Assembly (NCBI RefSeq): GCF_004336985.1
Contig: NZ_SJUO01000001.1
Span: 434,001-498,000, forward strand
Length of the DNA stretch: 64,000 bases
Direction: 5' to 3'
DNA from: Exiguobacterium sp. SL-9
Lineage (GTDB): Bacteria > Bacillota > Bacilli > Exiguobacteriales > Exiguobacteriaceae
Shown here: one piece after another, positions 1 through 12,843 of the stretch
Position numbering within the stretch: position 1 is the first letter of the stretch
Layout of the letters: every line of letters starts with the position of its first letter
The notes under the pieces: model-generated
Told to the model about the DNA's origin: nothing
Databases searched by the model: none
The model's input: the letters and a program-made list of their open reading frames with translations, nothing else
Translations under genes and position numbers: made by a program

Positions 1-317
1 GACATGTGCGTCTTATCGAACGTCGTGTTGAGTGTGAGCGCGACGATGACGGCGAGCCCGATCGAAATTGGGTTGACCCCGAACGCGTAGACGATCAAAA
101 GACCGCACATGAGTCCGACAATCGTCCCGAAGATTCGGCTGAAGACGATGTTTGATGACCGTTTCACGGTCGGTTGCATCGCGACGACGGCCGCGATCGC
201 CCCCATGCCCGAATAAATACCGAACACGTACCACGACAAGGCAATCGTAATGGCGACGGCAATCCCCGTCTTCAAAGTCCGGAGCCCAACTTTAGGGATG
301 TAACGTTTGTTGATCAT
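1..317 (-). CDS. FUSC/aromatic acid exporter family membrane protein (partial)
   Basis: The visible N-terminal 105 residues begin MINKRYIPKVGLRTLKTG and continue into hydrophobic segments (around residues 15-32, 60-80 and 85-100). They contain the motif GAIAAVVAMQPTVKRS, typical of the first domain of aromatic acid exporter (ArAE/FUSC, DUF939) proteins. The gene runs off the left edge, so the C-terminal part is missing from view. Its ATG overlaps the stop of the upstream DUF4097-like gene by 4 bases (ATGA), so the two are probably translationally coupled. The family is inner-membrane and proposed to export aromatic carboxylates or similar compounds; the substrate here is unknown. Confidence 0.7.
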   Translation of the reverse strand, partial: MINKRYIPKVGLRTLKTGIAVAITIALSWYVFGIYSGMGAIAAVVAMQPTVKRSSNIVFSRIFGTIVGLMCGLLIVYAFGVNPISIGLAVIVALTLNTTFDKTHM

Positions 318-1144
318 TTCAGCTCGACCTTTCCTGTCTCGGAAATGAGTTCGATGTTCGGCCGGTTCGAGTTCGACAGATGATACACGCCATCCCCGAT
401 CTCCTTGAACCGCTCCGACGCCGTCACGGTGCCGGATGTGCTGACGCTTACTTGTCCGGTCGCGTTGCGTGGCTCGTACGTGAGTGATCCGGCCTCCGTT
501 TGGACGGTCAGTGCTTGGTTGACCACGACGTCACGGATTGTCGCATCACGATACGAACGGATGTCGCCCGTGACGACACGGACGGTCTCTAGTGTCGCGT
601 CGCTCCGCGTCTCGACACGAAGTCGATCACTTTCAAGTTTCTTTACATTAACTGAATTCGCTTCCAAGACAATCGTCTTAGCAATCAATCCTTGCCCCGT
701 CACTTGCCCGGCCTCGACATCAATCGACGTCATCGAGCTCGGCAAAGCGACGCGAATTTTGTAACGGGACGGCTCATCGCTCGCACGACTGCCGAATTGA
801 CTCAGTTGACCGAATCGTTCGACAACCGATATCGTGTCGCCGACCGATTTGACTTTGATGCGCCGCTCTTTCGAATTCGTCTGCAACACGTCAATCTGAA
901 CCTTCTCATTTGTGCTCCGAACAAATTCGACGTTGCCATGCGCCGTCTCAAGTCGAAGCCTTTTCATTTGGTATCGGTCTTCGTACGTGTCCCCAAGTGC
1001 CAACACGTGGCTGAATATGAATAAATTCAAGAAAAAAATGAGGGGCAAGACGGTGAGGACGAGTCCGAACGCGATTTTACGATGTTTCGGGATGGCTTGA
1101 AAGCGGACTTTCAAGGATTTTCCCTTCATTCTAGAATACGCCAT
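314..1144 (-). CDS. Membrane-anchored DUF4097-like (putative adhesin) protein
   Basis: 276 residues. A basic N-terminus is followed by one membrane segment at about residues 24-48. The remaining extracellular part is a repetitive beta-rich domain with short alternating strands (for example LRLETAHGNVEFVRS and VVVNQALTVQTEAGSL), the pattern of DUF4097/DUF2807 'putative adhesin' beta-helix domains. The start has a good ribosome-binding site (AAAGGAG, 6 bases before ATG). It forms an operon with the overlapping FUSC-type gene. In Bacillota such domains often sit beside envelope-stress or membrane-protein genes; a sensing or envelope role here is inference only. Confidence 0.6.
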   Translation of the reverse strand: MAYSRMKGKSLKVRFQAIPKHRKIAFGLVLTVLPLIFFLNLFIFSHVLALGDTYEDRYQMKRLRLETAHGNVEFVRSTNEKVQIDVLQTNSKERRIKVKSVGDTISVVERFGQLSQFGSRASDEPSRYKIRVALPSSMTSIDVEAGQVTGQGLIAKTIVLEANSVNVKKLESDRLRVETRSDATLETVRVVTGDIRSYRDATIRDVVVNQALTVQTEAGSLTYEPRNATGQVSVSTSGTVTASERFKEIGDGVYHLSNSNRPNIELISETGKVELK

Positions 1145-1206
1145 ACATATCTCCTTTGTTGACTGCTTTCCCTATTCTAACACGTTCAGTATGCCATGTT
1201 ACCAAT

Positions 1207-1237
1207 TGAAAAAGAATCCGCCCGGAGGTGGATTCTT
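1207..1237 (-). terminator. Rho-independent terminator of the pyr operon
   Basis: Just downstream of the pyrE stop on the minus strand, AAGAATCC and GGATTCTT form an 8-bp stem with a 10-base loop, followed by a T-rich tail. It closes the ten-gene pyrimidine operon. Confidence 0.8.
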
Positions 1238-1248
1238 AGAAAAGTAGA

Positions 1249-1858
1249 TTACGATGTGACACGAGCGCTCCAACCTGTCGGATCGTTTCGCCAGTCATAT
1301 AAAGAAGTAGCTTCTTCTTTACTGATGATTCGTTTCTTGACGGCGACGTCGAGCAAATCCATAAGTGTGATCAGGGCATGCGCTGTGAAGCCAGAGTCCA
1401 ACAAATTGATGTGAAGACGGCTCAGACTATAGGAAAAGATCGCTTGAATCTTCACGACTTCCCCGCCCGCTGCCTGAATCGCTTTGGCGGCCTCGATGCT
1501 CGATGAACCGGTCGACAACAAGTCTTCAATCACGACGACGCGAGCGCCTGGCTCGAACCGACCTTCGATTTGATTTCCTTTCCCGTGTCCTTTCGCACTC
1601 GAACGGACGTAGACGAGCGGTAAACCAAGACGATCGGCGACAAGAGTCGCATGAGGAATCCCCGCTGTCGCCGTTCCAGCGATGACATCGACGTCGAGCG
1701 GACGAATCACAGCGACGAGCGCATCGATGATGAGATTGCGGACGTCAGGATAGCTGAGTGTCAAACGGTTATCACAATAAATCGGACTCTTCATCCCGCT
1801 CGACCATGTGTATGGTTTTTCTGGTGAAAGGGTCACGGCCTCAATTTGTAATAATGCT

Positions 1859-1875
<17 letters not shown>
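1249..1875 (-). CDS. pyrE: Orotate phosphoribosyltransferase
   Basis: 208 residues. It converts orotate plus PRPP to orotidine 5'-phosphate, the fifth step of UMP synthesis, in the cytoplasm. The PRPP-binding signature VIEDLLSTGSSSIEAA lies near residues 118-133, and PYTWSSGMKSPIYCDNR near residue 20 fits the type-I phosphoribosyltransferase core. The frame is open upstream to 2025, but the start MRQIAEALL at 1875 gives the family's usual length. It overlaps the pyrF stop by 17 bases. Last gene of the operon, followed by a terminator. Confidence 0.95.
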
Positions 1876-4176
<2,301 letters not shown>

Positions 4177-4180
<4 letters not shown>

Positions 4181-7100
4181 ACGGTCACCCCGAATGTCGT
4201 GAATGCCGGCAAACTCGTCGTTTGGAACGACAGGCTCTCGATGACTTGGAGCAGCGCCTTGACCGTGTCGAGCGACGTCAGGCAAAGTACTCCCTGCTCG
4301 GCCGCGGCTCGACGGATGATGAACCCGTCTTTCGTCGCGAGGGCGTCACGCGTCGTCGTGTTCAAGACGATGTCGACTTCTCCTCGTTCGATGACGCTCA
4401 GCATCGTCTCACCAGATTCGTTGATCTTCCCGACCGAATGGACCGGTAGCCCGTCTGCTGAAAGAGCGCTCGCCGTACCCGATGTGGCCATCAGTCGGAA
4501 TCCGAGTCGATTGAAACGGCGGGCGATGTCAAGCGCCTCGTCCTTGTCTTGGTCAGCGACCGTCAACAGGACGTTCCCTTTCAACGCGATCGTCATACCG
4601 GCAGCGACGAGCCCTTTGTAGAGTGCCTTTTCAAGCGTGCGGTCTGTCGCCATGACTTCACCGGTCGATTTCATTTCCGGTCCGAGTGATGGGTCGACTT
4701 CTTTTAGTTTCGCAAAACTGAACACCGGCACTTTGACCGAGATGGCGTCCGCCTCCGGATGTAAGCCAGTCCCGAGACCGAGTTGTTTCAGGCTCGTCCC
4801 GAGAATCGTCTGCGTGGCGATGCGCGCAACCGGCAGGCCCGTCACTTTCGAGATGAACGGGACGGTCCGGCTCGCCCGCGGGTTCACTTCGATGACATAT
4901 AAATCGTCCGCATACACGAACTGGATATTGAGCAACCCTTTAATCCGGAACGCCTTGGCGAGTTTGATCGTGTAGTCGACGACTTTTTCTTTCAATGCCT
5001 CACTCAACCGTTGCGGCGGATACACGGCGATCGAGTCACCCGAGTGGACGCCGGCTCGTTCGATATGTTCCATGATACCCGGGATATAGACGTCCGTCCC
5101 GTCACAGATGGCGTCGACTTCAATCTCAATCCCCGTCAAGTAGCGGTCGATGAGGACAGGACGGTCTTTCGAGGCGACGACGGCGTGGCGCATATACCGC
5201 TCGAGTTCCGTGCGCTCATAGACGATTTCCATCGCACGGCCGCCGAGGACGTATGAAGGGCGGACGAGCACCGGATAGCCGAGCATGTCGGCGCACGCGA
5301 CGGCTTCTTCGACCGTGACTGCCGTTTTGCCTGGCGGTTGGGCGAGCCGTTCGGCCGAGAGTGTCGCTTCAAACGCTTTCCGGTCTTCGGCGCGGTCGAT
5401 GTCCTCAAGCGATGTTCCAAAAATTTGAACGCCTTCCGCTTCGAGTGAAGCTGCCAAGTTGATGGCCGTTTGGCCTCCGAACTGGACGATGACGCCGAGC
5501 GGCTGTTCGTTACGAATGACCTCAAGCACGTCTTCGGTCGTGAGCGGTTCGAAATAGAGCCGATCCGAGATGGAGAAGTCGGTCGACACCGTCTCCGGGT
5601 TATTATTGATGATGATCGCTTCATAGCCAGCGTCACGAATCGTCTGAATCGAGTGGACGGTCGCATAGTCGAACTCAACGCCTTGCCCAATCCGAATCGG
5701 ACCCGACCCGAGGACGAGAATCGACGGCTTGTCCGTCTTCACGGCCTCGTTCTCGACTTCGTACGTCCCGTAAAAGTATGGTGTTTCCGAGGCGAACTCG
5801 GCGGCGCACGTATCGACCATCTTATACACCGGACGAATGCCCCAATCGTTCCGAAGCGACGTCACTGTTTCCACAGTCTCATTCGTGATTCGAGCGATCA
5901 TCTTGTCGCTGAAACCGAGGCGTTTTGTCTCGATGAGGCGTTCTTTCGAGAGCGACTCACGCTGAAGCGTCTCTTCTTGTTGCCAAATCCGAGCGAGCTT
6001 CGATAAGAAGAAACGATCGATTTTTGTCAGTTCATGCAACTGTTCCGTCGAGTAGCCGCGGCGGAGCGCCTCATAAAGCATCCATAGCCGCTCATCCGTC
6101 GGTGTCGTCAACTCACGATCGAGCTCATCCGCGCTTAGTTGCGCGAGCCGTGGCACGGCCAAGTCTTCTGTCCCAAGTTCGAGCGAACGGACGGCCTTGA
6201 GAAGTGCTTCTTCCAAGTTACGACCGATCGCCATCACTTCGCCGGTCGCTTTCATCTGCGTACCGAGGCGACGATCAGCCGTCTCGAATTTATCGAACGC
6301 GAACCGTGGGATTTTAGCGACGACATAGTCGAGCGCCGGTTCGAACGAGGCGTAACTCGTCTCCGTCACCGGGTTCTTCAGTTCTGACAACTTGTAGCCG
6401 ACCGCCACTTTTGCAGCCAGCTTGGCGATCGGGTATCCCGTCGCTTTCGAGGCGAGCGCCGAACTGCGCGAGACGCGCGGATTGACCTCGATGACGTAAT
6501 ACGTGAAGCTGTCCGGGTCGAGCGCGAACTGAATGTTACATCCGCCTTCGATGCCGAGGGCGCGGATGATGTCGAGTGAGACGCTGCGAAGCATCTGGTA
6601 GTCGCGGTCAGACAGGGTCTGTGTCGGTGCGAAGACGATCGAGTCGCCCGTATGGACCCCGACCGGATCAAAGTTTTCCATCGCACAGACAATGATTGCT
6701 TGGTCGCTCGAATCGCGCATTACTTCATATTCGACTTCTTTCATGCCGGCAATCGATTTCTCGAGCAACACTTGTGTCACCGGACTCGCTTTCAGCCCTG
6801 ATTCGACGAACTGTTCGAATTCATTCCGGTCATGGGCGATCCCGCCACCGGTTCCTCCGAGTGTGTACGCCGGACGGATGATGATCGGGTAGCCGATCCG
6901 CTCGGCAAACCCCCAAGCCGACTCGAGTGATTGCACGATCTCACTTTCCGGGACACCGTGGCCGAGTTTGTACATGAGGTCGCGGAACTGTTCCCGGTCT
7001 TCGGCCTGCTCGATGGCCGATAATTTCGTTCCGAGCAATTCGACGCCGCACTCTTCAAGCACGCCGCGACGGTCGAGTTCCATCGCCAAGTTGAGGCCCG

Positions 7101-7380
7101 TCTGGCCGCCGAGTGTGGCGAGGAGTGCGTCCGGACGCTCTTGGCGGATGATGCGTTCGACGAATTCTGGTTCGAGTGGTTCGATGTAGACACGGTCCGC
7201 CGTCGTCGGGTCGGTCATGATCGTGGCCGGGTTCGAGTTGACGAGGATGACCTCGTATCCTTCTTCTTTTAAGGCAAGACACGCCTGGGTACCAGCATAG
7301 TCAAATTCTGCCGCCTGTCCAATGACGATCGGGCCGGATCCGATTACAAGGATTTTCTGAATATCTGGTCGTTTTGGCAT
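4177..7380 (-). CDS. carB: Carbamoyl-phosphate synthase, large subunit
   Basis: 1067 residues, full family length. It makes carbamoyl phosphate from bicarbonate, ammonia delivered by CarA, and two ATP. The two homologous ATP-grasp halves are each introduced by a dinucleotide-fold motif: [20 protein letters not shown] near residue 9 and [20 protein letters not shown] near residue 550. The C-terminal allosteric MGS-like domain (about residues 940-1067) is present. It sits one base after carA and is the pyrimidine-operon copy (pyrAB in Bacillus naming). Long reading frames on the opposite strand here are shadows of its codon bias. Confidence 0.97.
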
Positions 7381-7381
7381 G

Positions 7382-8464
7382 TCACATTCCTACTTTCTGT
7401 TTGTTTTCTTGGACGATCTGCATGAAGCGATCAAATAAGTCGTTGGCGTCATATGGACCTGGTGCCGCTTCCGGATGGTATTGGACTGAGAATGTCGGGT
7501 GATGCAGATGTTTCACACCTTCGACCGTGCCATCGTTGACGGCCCGATGCGTGACGACGAGTCCGGTCGTCGCAAGCGACGCCTCGTCGACTGCGTAGCC
7601 ATGGTTTTGAGACGTGATCGTCACCGCACCGGTCTCAAGTTCGAGCACCGGATGGTTGGCGCCGCGATGGCCGAACGGAAGTTTGAACGTGTTGGCCCCG
7701 CTCGAAAGTGCAATCAACTGATGGCCGAGACAGATTCCGAAGATCGGCACTTGCGGCATGAGGCGCTCGATGAGTGGCAGCGCCGTCGGAACGTCCTTCG
7801 GGTCCCCTGGCCCGTTCGACAACATGACGCCGTCCGGTTCATAGCGCATCACTTCGTCCGCCGTCACGTCGTGCGGCAAGACGACGACTTCACAGTCGCG
7901 CTTCACGAGTTCACGCATGATCCCGAGCTTTGCCCCGAAGTCGATGAGCGCGATCCGTGGTCCGCTGCCCGTGCTGACGTACGCCCGTTTTGTCGAGACG
8001 CGCTCGACTTGGTCGGTCGGAAATAACGCATCGAATCGGTCGCTGACCGATGCCCACGTCGATTCACCGTCGACCATGACGCCGCGCATGACGCCGCGTG
8101 AGCGGAGATGACGCGTTAACATCCGCGTATCGACACCTGATAGACCCGGGATATTGAAACGGACGAGCGTATCGCCGAGTGACGCCGTCGATCGGAAGTT
8201 CGACGGTGCGTCGCACACTTCTTTGACGATGAGCCCTTTCGCCATCGGGACGGTCGTCTCAAAATCCTCCCGGTTGACCCCATAGTTCCCGATCAACGGG
8301 TTCGTCAACACGATGAGTTGGTCGCAGTATGACGGGTCCGACAACATTTCTTGATATCCGGTCATCCCCGTCTGAAAGACGACTTCCCCGATCGTCTCGA
8401 CGTCTGCGCCGAATGCTGTTCCTACAAATGAAGTGCCATCCTCAAGCCATAATGTTCGTTTCAT
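7382..8464 (-). CDS. carA: Carbamoyl-phosphate synthase, small (glutaminase) subunit
   Basis: 360 residues. Class I glutamine amidotransferase subunit that hydrolyses glutamine and channels ammonia to CarB. Seen are the N-terminal [15 protein letters not shown], the nucleophile motif FGICLGHQ near residue 245 and the distal His-Glu in [11 protein letters not shown] near residue 330. The ATG at 8464 has AGGGGAG at 6 bases; an earlier in-frame ATG at 8485 lacks a site and is rejected. It overlaps the end of pyrC by 23 bases. Confidence 0.96.
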   Translation of the reverse strand: MKRTLWLEDGTSFVGTAFGADVETIGEVVFQTGMTGYQEMLSDPSYCDQLIVLTNPLIGNYGVNREDFETTVPMAKGLIVKEVCDAPSNFRSTASLGDTLVRFNIPGLSGVDTRMLTRHLRSRGVMRGVMVDGESTWASVSDRFDALFPTDQVERVSTKRAYVSTGSGPRIALIDFGAKLGIMRELVKRDCEVVVLPHDVTADEVMRYEPDGVMLSNGPGDPKDVPTALPLIERLMPQVPIFGICLGHQLIALSSGANTFKLPFGHRGANHPVLELETGAVTITSQNHGYAVDEASLATTGLVVTHRAVNDGTVEGVKHLHHPTFSVQYHPEAAPGPYDANDLFDRFMQIVQENKQKVGM

Positions 8465-9722
8465 CGAATCTCCCCTTATATACAATTTTTCCGGCCGCGA
8501 TCGTCATGACCGGCCAACCAACCAATTTCTTCCCGGCGAACGGTGTGTTCTTTCCTTTTGAACGGAACGTTGTCGGGTCAACCACTCGCTCCGTCTCGGT
8601 ATCGATGAGGGCAAAGTCCGCCGCTCGTCCGACTTCAATCACGCCATACGGCAACCCGAACACGTCGCTCGGACGTTTCGTCATCCAGTCGATGAGCGCC
8701 GCTTCTTCCATCTGCCCCGTTTTAATAAACGTCGTATACAGAAGCGGGAACGCCGTCTCGAATCCGGTGATGCCGAACGGGGCCCGTTCCATGCCGGCTG
8801 CCTTTTCTTCGGCCGTGTGTGGGGCGTGGTCGGTCGCAATCATATCGATCGTCCCGTCGAACAACCCTTCAAGGAGCGCCTCCCGGTCGTCCGCGCTCCG
8901 AAGCGGTGGGTTCATCTTGAAATTCGGGTCAAGCCCTGGAATATCGTCTTCACAGAGGACGAGGTGATGCGGCGTCACTTCGGCCGTCACACGAATCCCG
9001 GCCCGTTTGGCGTCTCGGATGACGCGCACCGACTGCCGTGACGAGACGTGACAGACGTGATAGTGGCAACCTGTCTCTTCGGCGATCAAGACGTCGCGAG
9101 CAATATGGATACTTTCCGCAAGACTCGGGATGCCTTGGATGCCATGTTCTTCACTGAACCGGCCTTCGTGGACCGAACCGGCCTTGAGCGTGTTGTCTTC
9201 ACAGTGGGCCACAATCGCCTTATCAAGACGTTTTGCTTCCCGCATCGCTTGACGCATCATCGCCGCCGATTGGACGCCGACCCCGTCATCGGTGAATGCG
9301 AACGAATCTGCAAGAGAGGCCATGTCGACTTGTTCAGTGCCGAGCTGTCGTTTCGTGATGGCAGCATATGGCAGGACGCGCACGATGGCATCTTGCTCGA
9401 TCTTAGCCAAGAGCTGGTCCATCGTCGCCCGGTCGTCCGGTACCGGACGTGTATTTGGCATGGCACAGATTGTGGTGAACCCGCCGGCCGCTGCCGCCTC
9501 TGTTCCCGTCTTGATCGTCTCTTTGTTTTCCCCGCCCGGTTCGCGCAAATGGACGTGGACATCGACGAGCCCAGGGATAAGGAGCTTCCCTGACGCATCA
9601 ATCACTTCATGTCCTTCGGTCGTGCCGTCATAGTCGACCGATCGGATTTCGCCGTCCTCGATCAATAGATGCGTCGTCCGTTTCGTTTTCCCGTCATACC
9701 AAGTTGCGTGTTGAAGTATCAT
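8442..9722 (-). CDS. pyrC: Dihydroorotase (class I)
   Basis: 426 residues. Zinc amidohydrolase that cyclises carbamoyl aspartate to dihydroorotate. The metal-binding motif [11 protein letters not shown] lies near residue 54, the substrate motif CAMPNTRP near residue 90, and the catalytic Asp motif [12 protein letters not shown] near residue 303. The length and the DHAPH motif fit the class I Bacillus-type enzyme. The ATG overlaps the pyrB stop by 4 bases. Confidence 0.96.
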   Translation of the reverse strand: MILQHATWYDGKTKRTTHLLIEDGEIRSVDYDGTTEGHEVIDASGKLLIPGLVDVHVHLREPGGENKETIKTGTEAAAAGGFTTICAMPNTRPVPDDRATMDQLLAKIEQDAIVRVLPYAAITKRQLGTEQVDMASLADSFAFTDDGVGVQSAAMMRQAMREAKRLDKAIVAHCEDNTLKAGSVHEGRFSEEHGIQGIPSLAESIHIARDVLIAEETGCHYHVCHVSSRQSVRVIRDAKRAGIRVTAEVTPHHLVLCEDDIPGLDPNFKMNPPLRSADDREALLEGLFDGTIDMIATDHAPHTAEEKAAGMERAPFGITGFETAFPLLYTTFIKTGQMEEAALIDWMTKRPSDVFGLPYGVIEVGRAADFALIDTETERVVDPTTFRSKGKNTPFAGKKLVGWPVMTIAAGKIVYKGRFDETNIMA

Positions 9723-10624
9723 AATTGTCCCCCTAATGCTCGATTTAAAATGGCCATCCGGGCGTAAACGCCGTTCGTCATCTGTGGAAAGATGCGTGAC
9801 TTCGGATGTTCAATCAAACTGCCGGCAATCTCGACGTCCCGATTGACCGGGGCCGGATGCATGATGATGGCGGACGATTTCATCCGCTCGACGCGTTCCG
9901 GTGTCAATCCGTAGCGCGCATGATACTCTTCTTTCGAGAAGATGTCACCCATGATGTGGCGCTCGTGTTGGACACGGAGTAGCATGACGACGTCACAGTC
10001 CGCTAACACATCATCGAGGTCACAATGCTCGAGCCCCATCGACTCGTCCCACCATGAGGCCGGGCTGCAACCGACGACGTTCGCCCCGAGCCGTCTCAAC
10101 ACACTTGCGTTCGACCGTGCGACACGGCTATGGACAAGGTCACCGCAGATGGCAATGTTCAGGCCTTCGAACGTCTTGAACTCTTCAAAAATCGTGACGA
10201 GATCGAGAAGTGACTGCGATGGGTGCTCCCCGCTGCCGTCACCGCCGTTCAATACCGGAATGTTCAACTTTTCAACGAGTTCATGGTAATAACCCGACTC
10301 CGGATGACGGATGACCAGGGCATCGACCCCGATTGCCTCGAGCGTCTTGCACGTGTCGTACAACGTCTCCCCTTTTGTCACCGATGACGTCGCCACGTCG
10401 AACGGAATCTCCTGGACTTTCAAGTGCCGTTCGGCCATTTGAAACGAATTTTTCGTTCGCGTCGAGTTTTCAAAGAACAAGTTCGCGACCGTCTTGCCGT
10501 CAAACAAGGGCGGCATGTCCCCTTGTTTGTAGCGTAGCGACTCCTCGATCAATCCCATGATCTCGTCGAGCGAGAGCGTGTCCAGACTGACAAAATGCTT
10601 CGGTTGTTGTTTGATGATGTTCAT
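9719..10624 (-). CDS. pyrB: Aspartate carbamoyltransferase catalytic chain
   Basis: 301 residues. Condenses carbamoyl phosphate and aspartate, the committed step of UMP synthesis. The carbamoyl-phosphate motif [12 protein letters not shown] is near residue 51, and [15 protein letters not shown] is near residue 135. No regulatory pyrI follows, as in other Bacillales. The start at 10624 has AAGGAGGAG at 5 bases; upstream in-frame codons lie inside the attenuator hairpin and are not used. A PyrR attenuator precedes it. Confidence 0.96.
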   Translation of the reverse strand: MNIIKQQPKHFVSLDTLSLDEIMGLIEESLRYKQGDMPPLFDGKTVANLFFENSTRTKNSFQMAERHLKVQEIPFDVATSSVTKGETLYDTCKTLEAIGVDALVIRHPESGYYHELVEKLNIPVLNGGDGSGEHPSQSLLDLVTIFEEFKTFEGLNIAICGDLVHSRVARSNASVLRRLGANVVGCSPASWWDESMGLEHCDLDDVLADCDVVMLLRVQHERHIMGDIFSKEEYHARYGLTPERVERMKSSAIIMHPAPVNRDVEIAGSLIEHPKSRIFPQMTNGVYARMAILNRALGGQL

Positions 10625-10651
10625 GTTCGTCTCCTCCTTTTGTTTGAAGGC

Positions 10652-10751
10652 AAAGAGAAAAGGCGTCTCTTCACCTACGTGAAGGGACGCCTTCATTTGG
10701 GTAGACTACACCCAAATAAACGAGCCTTCACTTTGCCGACCTCACGGGATC
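10652..10751 (-). promoter_or_regulatory. PyrR-dependent transcription attenuator ahead of pyrB
   Basis: Between pyrP and pyrB. Reading the minus strand, a PyrR-binding-loop sequence GATCCCGTGAGGTC (10738-10751) agrees with the family consensus ARUCCNGNGAGGYU except at its ends. Next comes a small hairpin TTTGGGT/ACCCAAA. Last is a terminator with GGCGTC and GACGCC outer arms and CTTCAC/GTGAAG inner arms (10662-10691), followed by TTTTCTCTTT. When UMP is plentiful PyrR is expected to favour the terminator. Confidence 0.8.
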
Positions 10752-10754
10752 GAA

Positions 10755-12056
10755 TTAAAAGTTACTTGCTTGTCGTGTATCTTCAGTTGTTTCGGCAGCA
10801 GCTTCGTCGACCGCCTCTTCTTTTGGCAAGAAAGCGTTCAAGAGAATCCCGACGACTGTGGCGAGTGCCATCCCTTGAACCGGGAAGCTACCGAGTTGGA
10901 CCATTGCCCCACCAAGTCCGATGACGAGGATGACCGAGGCGATGATGAGATTGCGTTTCTCAGCGAGATCGACGTTGCTTTCGACCATCGTCCGCAGACC
11001 GTTCGAAGCGATGACTCCGAACAAGAGGATTGAGATGCCGCCTTTGACCGGGTTCGGGATCGTCGAGATGAACGCTTCGACGTGACCGAGGAAACCAAAG
11101 CTGATGGCCATGAGCGCTGCTCCGGCGATGACGTAGACACTGTACACTTTCGTGATGGCCATGACCCCGTTGTTCTCACCGTAAGTCGTACATGGTGGAC
11201 CACCGAGCGCCGAGGCGACCGCTTTCCCGACACCGTCGCCGAGGAGTGTCCGATGTAGACCTGGATCTTTCATCGTTTCGCGTCCGATGATTTTTGACGT
11301 GACCATCTGGTCGCCGATATGTTCCGTCATCGTGACGAGCGCGACCGGGACGATGGCTAAGAGTGCTCCGACTTGCCACATCGGCATATAGTCGACGAAC
11401 ACCATCGTGAAGTCAGGCAGTTGGAACAAGCTCGCTTGACCGAGCGCCGAGTAGTCGATGATGCCGAACAGGGCGGCGATGAGGTAACCACCGATGATCC
11501 CGAACAAGATCGGTACGGCGCCCCATACTCCTTTGAGCGTCGTCATGGCGAACATCGTGATGCCGAGCGTGAGCAGCGCGACGGTGATGAACGTTCCATT
11601 GTAGGCACCGTCTTTATTCATCGACATGTCGATCGCGACTGGCGCGAGCGATAAGCCGATGACCATGATGACCGGACCGACGACGACTGGCGGCAAGAGG
11701 CGCAGCAACCAGTTCACGCCCGTCTTATAGATGATGAGTGAGACGACACCGTAGACCGATCCGGCGATGATACCACCGAACAAGGCGGCTTCGACACCCC
11801 ATTGCTGGCTAACCGCGATAATCGGGGCGATGTAGGCGAAACTTGACCCGAGATAGGTCGGAACTTTGAAGCGGGTAATCGCTAGGAATGAGAGCGTGGC
11901 CACACCGGAAGCGACGAGGGCGACGGACGTGTTCAGTCCAGTTAAAATCGGGACTAAAATCGTCGCTCCGAACATGGCGAAGACGTGCTGCAGGCTGAAG
12001 AGCAGCCATTGTGGTAAGTGAGCGGGACGCTCGTGGATGTTGAGGATTGGTTTCAT
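10755..12056 (-). CDS. pyrP: Uracil permease
   Basis: 433 residues with about 12-14 hydrophobic segments; nucleobase:cation symporter-2 (NCS2) family. It takes up uracil. Typical features are the N-terminal LQHVFAMFGATILVP segment and the TTYGENNGVMAITKVYS motif in the middle, characteristic of UraA/PyrP. The start at 12056 (MKPILNIHE) has AAGGAG 8 bases upstream; an in-frame codon at 12089 lies in the PyrR-loop region. Second gene of the pyr operon, as in Bacillus. Confidence 0.95.
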   Translation of the reverse strand: MKPILNIHERPAHLPQWLLFSLQHVFAMFGATILVPILTGLNTSVALVASGVATLSFLAITRFKVPTYLGSSFAYIAPIIAVSQQWGVEAALFGGIIAGSVYGVVSLIIYKTGVNWLLRLLPPVVVGPVIMVIGLSLAPVAIDMSMNKDGAYNGTFITVALLTLGITMFAMTTLKGVWGAVPILFGIIGGYLIAALFGIIDYSALGQASLFQLPDFTMVFVDYMPMWQVGALLAIVPVALVTMTEHIGDQMVTSKIIGRETMKDPGLHRTLLGDGVGKAVASALGGPPCTTYGENNGVMAITKVYSVYVIAGAALMAISFGFLGHVEAFISTIPNPVKGGISILLFGVIASNGLRTMVESNVDLAEKRNLIIASVILVIGLGGAMVQLGSFPVQGMALATVVGILLNAFLPKEEAVDEAAAETTEDTRQASNF

Positions 12057-12064
12057 TTGTAAAT

Positions 12065-12104
12065 CTCCTTCCTGGCCTCTCTGGACCACCTTAAAGGTTT
12101 TGGT
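12065..12104 (-). promoter_or_regulatory. PyrR-binding loop abutting the pyrP ribosome-binding site
   Basis: The minus strand carries GGTCCAGAGAGGCC (12074-12087), a match to the PyrR loop consensus ARUCCNGNGAGGYU apart from its two end bases. It ends only three bases before the pyrP Shine-Dalgarno AAGGAG (12065-12070). The lower stem can pair a CCTT just upstream with the AAGG of the ribosome-binding site. The 48-base space between pyrR and pyrP contains no terminator, unlike the other two leaders of this operon, so translational rather than transcriptional control is suggested. Confidence 0.65.
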
Positions 12105-12788
<684 letters not shown>

Positions 12789-12814
12789 GGGTTTAAAGGT
12801 GTTATGCTTCCTAG

Positions 12815-12843
12815 ACTATAAATCGGAATCGGTTGAAAGTCAA
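12815..12843 (-). promoter_or_regulatory. pyr operon promoter
   Basis: Minus strand TTGACT (12838-12843), 17-base spacer, TATAGT (12815-12820): a sigma-A type promoter placed about 25 bases before the PyrR loop. The -35 box overlaps the stop end of the upstream pseudouridine synthase gene. Confidence 0.8.
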
